Source of the DNA: Prunella strophiata
Taxonomy: Eukaryota > Chordata > Aves > Passeriformes > Prunellidae
Reading direction: 5' to 3'
Assembly: GCA_036583965.1 (NCBI GenBank)
Contig: JAZBQD010000027.1
Coordinates: 6,094,187 to 6,158,186 of the forward strand
Length of the DNA: 64,000 nucleotides
Shown here: positions 1 to 8,400 of the stretch, piece by piece
How the letters are laid out: each line of letters starts with the position of its first letter
Numbering within the stretch: position 1 is the first letter of the stretch
The notes under the pieces: generated by a model
The model's input: the letters and a program-made list of their open reading frames with translations, nothing else
Databases searched by the model: none
Told to the model about the DNA's origin: nothing
Position numbers and translations under genes: made by a program

Positions 1-433
1 CTTTGCAAACTTTTGTACAATCATCCCTACAACAGAGGATGAGCACCCACACTGACCAAACTGCATGCCTTTTTATTGGTCATTAACTACCCAGTAGCTC
101 TGAGAAAAGAAACAGCTCAGTGCACAGCCAGTGCCTGAAGCAGGCACAAAGAAGAAAATCCCCAACAGGGAGACCATAAAGGCAGAACTGGAACACCCAA
201 CAGGTGAGCTTAGGCTGGAGCTTTCACAGGTCACAACAAGTCATTGAATTAAAACAATGCTTGCACACTGGAAACTGCTCATTGTGAACTGAAAGAAACT
301 TGCATTTGAGGTAGCTGCACTATAGGCCAGATCACACAAAATCTGTATTAGTCAAGCCTGAGAATAATTTTTTCCTTCTCCTTCTGTGAACTTCAGCCTA
401 TGTTTGGAAAAGCATCTCTGGTGGTTTTCTTAC
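1..433 (-). other. BTF3L4 intron following the first coding exon
   Basis: This stretch lies downstream, on the minus strand, of the donor at 433. It is ordinary A/T-balanced intronic sequence with no second BTF3L4 exon, RNA gene or repeat that I recognise. Confidence 0.7.
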
Positions 434-487
434 CTTTCCTCCTATTCGGACCTGCGCTTGAAGCTTGGCCAGTTTTTCTTGGTTCAT
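434..487 (-). CDS. BTF3L4: BTF3L4 first coding exon (partial gene)
   Basis: On the minus strand this segment reads ATG followed by codons for MNQEKLAKLQAQVRIGGK, the N-terminus of the BTF3/BTF3L4 family (beta subunit type of the nascent polypeptide-associated complex, which binds ribosomes and emerging chains). The exon spans 434-497: an AG acceptor follows a pyrimidine-rich stretch at about 498-515, ten 5'UTR bases precede the ATG at 487, and a GTA donor begins at 433. The intron falls between codons (phase 0) just before the family's next residues, Gly-Thr. The remaining coding exons with the NAC domain lie beyond the left edge. These 18 residues are the same in BTF3 and BTF3L4, so the sequence alone cannot separate them. 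The head-to-head position next to TXNDC12 is the known BTF3L4 synteny and decides the name. Confidence 0.9.
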
Positions 488-497
488 AGTGCTACGT

Positions 498-1593
498 CTA
501 AAGAGCAAGAACAAGTTCAACTTAACATCAAAACAGTAACAAAAAGAGTCACAGTCCATTTTAAAAATACCCTTACAATTGCAGCAGGTTTTTCAAACTT
601 CTAGAACATCACACAAACCAGTGTATCAAACAAACACACAAAACCAGAGCTTTAAAGTCACCCCACCTAAGCAATCCACAGTGGTCCTGCAGTAGGAAGG
701 AGCCACATTTAGCTGAAGTGTCTGTGCCACGGTGAGGCAACTCCACAGGACATTTCGTTCTGCATCAGGCCAAAATGCCAGCTTATTGCAGGAAGTATTT
801 AACTGAATTACTAGCTCCAACCAGACCCAAACCAGCACACAGACGACAACTGGGTCTGGAAAAACACCTTATCTCTATGAGGGTCCAGGGACACAGTCAT
901 CACTAAACTACCTGGGATAGTATTCATATAATGATACTTATGACTAATAAGCGAGCTCCAAACTCTGTGAAGTTCATGTATGGACATTATTTACTACATG
1001 AACTTCTGGCAGCTCTTCATCCAATACAGTGACTGGGAAGTTTGTCCAGTGCTTCTCCCACGGGTCAGGTGGGACCTTTAAAGGCTGAAAGCCCTGAAAA
1101 TTCATAATGGGTTAAAAAACGCCTCAAGCCTTCCAGCAAAACGAATGCGTTCCGCCGCTCTGCCCCAGCGAGTCATCAGCGATCCGCGGAAATCTCCGCA
1201 TGTGCTTTGGGCCGGGACCGAGCGGGGGAAGAGCGGGAGCGGGGATCGGCGCACGGAGGGACCCCGCGGGGCGGCGGCAGAAAGGGCTCAGGGCGGCTCG
1301 CTGGGCAGCCCCAGAGCACGGGGAGCAGGAGGGGAGCACGGCTCATCCCTCAGGAGCCCGTGTAAGCGCGGTCCCACGGGAGAGCCGCGGCCCCGCGAGT
1401 CAGGGCAGCCCCCGCACAAGGGGCTCGCTCGCTCGGCCTCTCCTCGGGGAACGGCCCAGCACTGCCCAAGGGAACAGGATCGAGCTGCCGCGGCGCCCCG
1501 CCCGCCTCAGGCCGGCGGGGACGCGGCGATACCGGGGCGCGGCGGTACCAGGACACGGAGCCCCCGGGACACGGGAAGAGCGGGCCCCCTCAC
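498..1593 (-). other. BTF3L4 intron 1
   Basis: The intron runs between the noncoding exon donor (1593) and the acceptor at 498. The half nearest the promoter (about 1130-1593) is CpG rich and contains several open frames on both strands that reflect GC content only. The half nearest the coding exon is A/T richer and shows nothing else recognisable. Confidence 0.65.
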
Positions 1594-1655
1594 CTGAGCG
1601 CGGCGGAGCCCCCGCTGCCAACACGCGGCGAGAACAAGATGGCGGCCGAGGAAGG
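1594..1655 (-). other. BTF3L4: BTF3L4 noncoding exon 1 (5'UTR, approximate start)
   Basis: On the minus strand a CAG|GTGAGG donor sits at 1594/1593, in the CpG island upstream of the first coding exon. The exon would splice to the acceptor at 498 across a 1.1-kb intron. The transcription start is not visible directly. I place it near 1640-1660 because a YY1-type element (CCATCTTG on this strand) lies at 1636-1647, and such elements usually sit at the start of housekeeping transcripts. The exon carries no ATG in frame with the protein, so it is untranslated. Confidence 0.65.
1636..1647 (+). promoter_or_regulatory. YY1-type element AAGATGGCGGCC
   Basis: This matches the extended YY1 consensus typical of core promoters of ribosome- and translation-linked genes. 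The ATG inside it opens an 87-codon frame that I treat as spurious. Confidence 0.6.
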
Positions 1656-1689
1656 AAAGAGAGGCGCACAGAGAAAGGAAGCGCCGCGC

Positions 1690-1697
1690 CACGTGAC
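1690..1697. promoter_or_regulatory. E-box CACGTGAC (USF/TFE3-type)
   Basis: A perfect CACGTGAC lies about 40 bp upstream of the inferred BTF3L4 start. This is the palindromic E-box class recognised by USF and MiT/TFE factors. Confidence 0.5.
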
Positions 1698-1771
1698 GGC
1701 GCCAGCCCGCCCGCAGATGGGCGGGCCCGCCATACTCATTTACATAGAGGCGGGGTTATGGCGCGCAAGGA

Positions 1772-1790
1772 CTCCTGGGAGTTGTAGTCT
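1772..1790. promoter_or_regulatory. ZNF143/THAP11-type (SBS) motif
   Basis: The plus strand reads CTCCTGGGAGTTGTAGTCT. Its reverse complement resembles the ACTACAATTCCCA core of the SBS element bound by ZNF143 and THAP11 at housekeeping and bidirectional promoters. It lies between the two gene starts, nearer BTF3L4. Confidence 0.65.
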
Positions 1791-2261
1791 CCAGGGAGCA
1801 GTAGTCGGCCCGTGCCTCGGGATAGGGAGCGGTGCCCGTGTGACCCAAGCTGGGACGCGGCGTTTCCAAACGTGTCACCACTCGCTCTGTCCCCCTTATT
1901 GAACCCTCCCTCACACGCTGCGCTTGCGGTCGGTTTTGTCTTCCCGTCAGCTGGGCAACTCCGGAGAGCAGCGCGACAAAAGGGTTTATTTGGGAAGGAG
2001 AGAATAAACCCGGATCCACCCCCCTCCCACCGCTGTCTGCTCCCGTCGGGAAAACGCTGGGGTTTGCCCAGGGGGAATAACCAGAGCACTGGGGCCCCGG
2101 TGCGATGACTCCCACTCCGGGGGTCCCGGCTCCCCGTAAGGAGCTGAGCTCATCCCGAGTCCCCCACACCGCTCCCGCCGGCTGCATCCCCCGGGCCGAG
2201 CCGTCAGGGCGGCGCACCGCCCACATCCGCCACACATCACTTCCTGGGCTTTAAAAAACGG

Positions 2262-2298
2262 GGAAAAAAAAAAAAAAAAAGAGGAAAAAAAAAAAAAG
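2262..2298 (+). repeat. Double poly(A) tract upstream of TXNDC12
   Basis: Two long A runs separated by GAGG lie about 75-110 bp before the TXNDC12 start codon. They sit directly after a TTTAAAA-like stretch and an ETS-type CTTCCTG site (about 2240). Depending on the real start site they are core promoter or 5'UTR. Confidence 0.75.
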
Positions 2299-2372
2299 TC
2301 CAGCTAAGCGGGTCCTGTCCTGTCCGGAGGTTCAGGGCCGTACCGGGTGCCGCCGCTGCCCGCGCCGACACC

Positions 2373-2463
2373 ATGAAGGCTCAGCCCGCGGCAGCCTCCG
2401 TCCTCTGCCTGTGCCTGGTGCTGGCGGCCTCCGCCGCCTCCGCCGCGGGAGGGCTCGGAAAGG
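2373..2463 (+). CDS. TXNDC12: TXNDC12 coding exon 1
   Basis: Codes residues 1-30 (signal peptide through GGLGK) plus one base of codon 31. The donor is AAGG|GTCAGA, phase 1. Confidence 0.93.
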
Positions 2464-5400
2464 GTCAGACAAACGCTTTCTTTGGGCTTTCCCCAACTTC
2501 TGTCCCCCCTCGGGACGGGTCCGGTCCCCTCAGCCCGCGGGGGCCGCCGGGCGGGAGCAGAGGGCGCGGCTCCGGGCTCTGGAGGTGCGGGGGGTTTGGG
2601 GGTCTCGCCGCTGTGGTCGGGCTCTGGCTGCAGCGAACGTTCCGAGGGCTCCGGGAGCCCTGCGGGAGCAGCCCGCGCTGCCCGCCGTGCCTGCCCGCCT
2701 CCGCCGCGCTCCTGGCAGGCGATGAATGGCCCTTCCCTCCGCCCTCGGCTTCCCGTGCCCTTCGTGACCGCTCCTCACCCCGCTCCTGGCTTGCCCAGGC
2801 TCCTTGTCTAATTACCGTGTCTAATAGCCCGGTCCAGCCGGGGCCTGGGCTTCACCCCAGCTGGTGTCTTCGCCGTAGAGGTAAATCTCCTCCTCAGGGC
2901 TGGTTGTAACCCATTTGATCAATGACAGCAAAGCTGTGGTGTGGATCCCAGCCAGCCGTTCACCCTTTAATTCCCCAGATGACTTTCATTCAAGAGACAC
3001 ACTCTGTAATGTGTTGGGCAATGCTTTTAAAAACACGCCGAAGCGCACCACAAAGTGGGGTTTGTTTTAAATATAGAAATGCTCTTGAAAAGTGTTTCCC
3101 AGCTAGAACAATAGAAGGTTTTCCCTGTTTTAACATTTTGGCCTTCGACTGAAATAGCTGAGGTGTCAATATTCTGGGTAAATGTGACTTGTGGTAATCC
3201 AGCTGGGTTTTGCTCTGGGATGTTGAGCTCGTAGTCCTGTGTGGGGGCTGCCTCAGCACTTGCTGTGGGGGTGTGAGGGGACAGGGACGAGGCACCCCCA
3301 CCCTGCTGTGTAGCTCATCTGTTTGATGTGTTGCATCACTAATGTTCACAGTTGCTCTTATCAGCAGAGATCAGGTAACACAAACACTGTGCCTCCGTCC
3401 TCACCTCCCGGATGCTGAACGGACGTGTCCCAAAGACTTGCTGACGTTGTTTTGGGCTTTCTCCAGCTTCTTTGCCATAGTTGTCTACTGGAGACAATGT
3501 CCACTCTCCCCTGTGTCAGCACAGGGAAGTCTGTGGCTCCTGATCTCTGTGTAGCTCCCAGAATCTCCTCCCCTAAGCACCTTGGGCACAGCAGGGTTCC
3601 TGACTAATCCGAGCCCTTAGGGATGGAAAGGAGCAAGCAGAGGCTCATGTTTGGCCATCCAGCACAGTAATTGTTAATTACTGGAGCCAAGACCTCTGAG
3701 GAGGTGTTCCAAGAGAGTTCCTCTTTGTACAGCTCCTGGATCTCCTTCATCTAAGCTCTCCAGGTGGCTTTTGGCCATGTGCTGTGTTGGCTACTAAAAA
3801 ACCCAACCCTGACAGTCACTGCTTTGCAGCTGTTAAACACACACTGACTCACTCCTAAGTCAATTGATATAACAACACTTGTTATCTGCACGTCAGATAA
3901 AATATTTCCTGCATCATTCAGTCACTGTAACACTCAGAAATCTGTCCTTTCTTGCTCTTCCATGATATTATCATCAGCAGGAATACTTAGCATAATAGCT
4001 TTAGAGCAATTAATGATCATATGTTGGCCTAGAAATTTTTAAGTTTCAGTTTAGTTCACCTTCAGTGGGATTTAGGAAGCCAAATGCTGACATGTTTAAT
4101 TTGTCATTCATCAGATAATAAATGTTCACAGACTGAAAAAGAACGGAGAATAATCAGAAGGCACTTCAATTTTAATATCTGTTTGGGGGATTTTAGTGTC
4201 ATTTACATACATATATAGAAGTATTAATGAGCATAGTATGTTTTTGTTAATTAATTTCAATGGGATTCCTCATATGACTGTGTGGGCTGTAAGTATTTCC
4301 AGAAGCCTTTCCAAAAGCGGGGCTATAAAAAAAGAATATGAAATGAGTTGAAAATACTCTCTAGGGTTGGGCTGTTTTCCTCTGTTAGCTGACATGTTAA
4401 ATTATGCAGCATTTATAAACCCTTCTCTCTGGCAGGTTTTGGAGATCATATTCATTGGAGAACACTGGAAGATGGGAAGAAAGAGGCAGCAGCCAGGTAT
4501 GTTTGTTAGTTTTAAATACAGAAATTTGTCTGCAGAAGCATTCACAATGGTTCTATTTCAGCCCTAAATTTAACCACAGGAAAGAGTCTCTATTAACAAA
4601 AATGAGGGTGGTTTAGGAGACTCTTCAGATCCCTACAGGTTATTGGAGAGAAAATACAGAATTTTGTTAATTTTGCTAAGGCACCACCTAGGTTTAATTA
4701 CCGCAGTCTAATTAAATGATTGAAGCCCTAGCATGTCTTTGAAACAAGAAAATAATTATTTATCACAGTAAAGAAAGATATGGTTCTCAAACACACAAAT
4801 GCAAGTGTAAGTGGTGCTCAATGCTCTTAAACTCAGCAGTGCTAATCCCTAAAATTCTTTGTGCCTGTATAGATGAGGCCTCAGCATGAGGTATTTTGTT
4901 TCCATCTGCAGCAAAAATCTGGAAGTTTCAAACTGTAGTGAACTGACAGAACCTGGTTTGGGCTCAGCTTAAATTCTAAAAAGAACAATGTCTCTATGAA
5001 AAATGACATCTTGACTTTTTCTTTTTTTTTTCCTCAGAGTTTCTTATGCTTCTTGTTAAAATCCAATGAGAATTGCATGCTTATAAATTCTACTTGCATT
5101 TTAACTTTATAACCTAGATCTGACAATGCTGACATGAGCAGAAATTACTCATGCCTTCCAGGTTTGCTGTTTAATTTAGCTCTGCTCTCAAACTGATCCA
5201 TCTGGCAATTTCTACACTCCAGTGCAGACATTGAATTAACCCAGATGGTACACTTCAGAAGTCTTACAAGTTTTTATAACTTGATATTTTAGCATTTTTG
5301 AAAAAAAAAAAAAAAAAAAAAAAAAAGTAGATGATTTCAGTTTTTACAGTTATAATTGTAGTAGCAGCAGAGGAAGCTTAAAAATGAGACAGAAGAGGGT

Positions 5401-8400
5401 GGGAGGGATGGCAAGGTTTGAACTCTCAGGTTTAGGCAGGATTGGTGTTCCTGCTCAAAAAGACCCTGCAGCAAGGGATGGCATGAGTGTGAACCACACT
5501 CTCTCCTTTCATTGCTGATGCACAGATCTGCTCGCTGATTTGAGCACGGCAGCATTTGAGTGTTACTGAATTGAAGGATTGGGAGAAACTACTAGTAGCA
5601 AAGAAAATATAAACGTAAAAAGTAAAATTTTTTTCCCAAGTCTGACCATAAATCAGGAGATGAAAAATTACACAGAATTATCTGGGATTCATCAAGTGAG
5701 ATGCGCCAGAGCCGACGATCTAGGAAGTTTCAAACCTTCGATTTCAATTCTGTGATTGAATGTCATGGGATGCTGGGGACTTCTCGTTTTTAAGTTCCCT
5801 GAGGGCGAGGGCGCGGTTCCCTTCGTTCCAGCAGCTGCTGCGATGGGTTTTTGAGCGGGGCGGTGCCGCGGGGAGGAGGAGCGCGCCGGGGGCTGCGCGG
5901 GGCCGCCGTGCGGGGCCGTCCCGGCCGAGCTCCGGCTGTGCGTGCCCGGCGGAAGCAGTCGCTGCACGTCCGGGTCGGGGCCATCGGCGGGGCGATGCCG
6001 CTGGTGGTGCTGTGCGGGCGGCCGGGCAGCGGCAGGAGCCGGCGTGCGGCCGAGCTGCGGGAGGCGCTGGGCGGCCCGGAGCGCCCGGCGCACGTCGTGG
6101 CCGAGGCGGAGGGCGGCCGGGCGGCGCTGCGGGCCGAGGTGGAGCGGCGGCTGAGCCGGCGGGACGTGGTGATCGTGGACGCGGGCAACGAGCTGCGGAG
6201 CATCCGCTACGAGCTGTACTGCGCGGCGCGGCAGGCGGGCACGGCGCGCTGCGTCCTGCACTGCGCCGGCGGCGCGGGCGGCCCCGACGAGCCGCCCTTC
6301 GAGGAGCCCGACCCGAGCTGCCGCTGGGACCGGCCGCTGTTCACGGTGCGCGGGGAGGAGCCGCTGCCGCTGGGCGCCATCCGCGCCGCGCTGTTCGAGA
6401 GCGCCCCGCCGCCGCCGCACCGCGCCACCCGCACGCAGCCGCTGCAGTCCTGCGGCTTCCTGCACCAGCTGGACCGCGTCACCCAGGACGTGCTGGCCGC
6501 CGTGCTGGCCGCGCAGAGGAGCGGCGCGCAGCCCGGGGAGACCATCCGCGTCCCCGGCGTGGCCGAGGGGCTGGTGCTGAGCCGGCCCGTCAGCGTGGCC
6601 GAGCTGAGCCGGCTGCGGAGGCAGTTCATCAGCTACACCAAGATGCAGCCCAGCGATGAAAACCTGCCCCAGCTGGCCAGCATGTTCCTGCAATACCTGA
6701 GCCGCAGCATCCAGTGAGGTGTCACCTGTGCCGCCCAGCAGTGGCGTTGTCCGGCCCCGAAGCAGCGGGAAGAATGTGCCTTCGGGCACGGACCCTGCAG
6801 AGCCCGGCCCCACCTGCCGGGGGTCGCATCGCTGGGCAGCAGCAGCTCTGGAAGGTGGGCGCCGTGTCCCTGCAGCAGCCGAGCCACCTGCATTGCTGGG
6901 GACATCTCCAGGGGAGCAGCTCCTCACCCCTGCCTTCTCCCCACTGGCATCTTGTAAAAAGGAGAGCTGCTGGTGCATCCCCAAGCAAGTGAAGTCTCCT
7001 GTGGAGATGCAAACCCCAGTAATCAATTAGTGTGACATGAAAGTGTAAAAGGTGATGACTGTAGGGAAGACTTTCCCCTCCACATTGGCATGTGTATGCC
7101 TGGAATAAGAAGATTGTTTTTTCCAGAGCTGCCACCAGCTAGTGTCAAACTGCAGAAGAGACTTCAGGTCCAGAACTGGAACAGGCTGTATTTTTAGGAT
7201 GTGACTGTTTCAAAAAATCTGACTGACCCAAGAGAGATTTTCAAGTCTTCACTGCAAAAGGGTGCTGGCTTAACAGACTCAAACTTCTCTGTTTCAGGTC
7301 TAATAATAAAATGTGTGCCTTAAATGGAGTAAAGTCTTAATTTACCTGCAGGACTGTTTTACTGAAATAACTTGGCCATGTCTTTTTTCTTCATGGTCAT
7401 TATATACCCCTAAAACCATCATTTTACATCCTTAAAAACACAAATTGCTTAAGAATGAGTGCTGTCATAGGGAAAATGAACTAAAATGACAGAAATAAAT
7501 GTATTTATTTCTGTTCTGAGTGAAACTCATAAGTCTGTACTGGCTATGATAGGTAGCTAAGTTGCCAATAATTTTTGGTACAGTTTATATAAACCTCTCC
7601 CTTTCTGGTGCATGCTTCATTCTAATAAATGATGGCTTTTGGTTTTCATTTTATGTGTAGAGCTCACTGGGATGAAATGGTGAAGTGGGGCAGGAAGAGT
7701 TACTTCAGTTACAGTGTCTGTCTGTCTGTCTGACACACCAGCTGCTAAGGGGCTTTATGCACTGCAGAACTGACAAATTATTACAAAAATGTTTTTATAT
7801 AAATAAGTTTATTTTACCAGTCAAAGTAAAGAGAACAAAGCTGAGAAAACGCATCAATTATCTGAAACCTCTGTGAGTTCTCACTGAGTAAGAGTTGGTA
7901 TTTCAAGGAAGTGAGCACTTTCATTTAAAATCTGCTTTTAAAATTTCTCTTTAAAAAGTGTGTGGCAGAACCACCAGACCACTGAACACTTTCAACATGA
8001 ATCACTGATCCATGATGATAAGAACAATCTTAAATCCAGTTTTAAATCAGCCTCTCCTCAAGAAAGAAGCACAAATAATTTTGGACTCTATAGAAACAAT
8101 GAAAAGAAGTGGGTTTCATCATCAGGGAGAGGGCACTGATGCAATGCAAGCTTTACTAGGGAAATGTGTGTTGGTCCTTACTGCAAACAGGTATAAAGTT
8201 GATGACATATCAGTTAATTAGAGATGGCAAATTTGTGTTTGAGCAATTCTAAATGTTAATGGCTTCCTTTCCACCCTTTTTTCATTCTAAAGTTCATTAC
8301 TGAACACTGCTAAGTAGAGATTTCCTTTCATGTCTATTTACACCTAAAGAAAAACTCATAAATCAGTTCTGCTAGTAATTAATGTTGTGTGCAGAGGTGT

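Larger units (their letters stand above)
1130..2780. promoter_or_regulatory. CpG island / bidirectional promoter of BTF3L4 and TXNDC12
   Basis: A GC- and CpG-rich domain covers the first exons of two divergently transcribed genes whose starts are roughly 700 bp apart. It contains GC boxes (for example around 1717-1730), an E-box, a YY1-type element and a ZNF143/THAP11-type element. BTF3L4 has no obvious TATA box. The boundaries are judged by eye from base composition, dropping to A/T-richer sequence beyond about 1100 and 2800. Head-to-head pairing of these two genes is known in mammals, so shared control is likely but inferred. Confidence 0.75.

Noticed and set aside
1145..1787. Overlapping 150- and 195-codon frames in the BTF3L4/TXNDC12 CpG island
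   Set aside because: These are GC-driven frames in promoter sequence; the composition is biased and no domain is seen.
2373..2909. 178-codon read-through of TXNDC12 exon 1 into intron 1
   Set aside because: The first 30 codons are the real exon; the rest is intron beyond a fitting GT donor that joins in frame to exon 2.
5760..6659. A 299-codon plus-strand frame overlapping KTI12 out of frame, beginning with an upstream ATG
   Set aside because: The composition is Arg/Ala/Gly low complexity, produced by the GC-rich third positions of KTI12. The upstream ATG may matter only as a uORF if it is transcribed.
5692..7026. A 444-codon open frame on the minus strand opposite KTI12
   Set aside because: It lies opposite the real gene in a very GC-rich region where stop codons are rare, has low-complexity Arg/Ala/Pro composition and no recognised domain.
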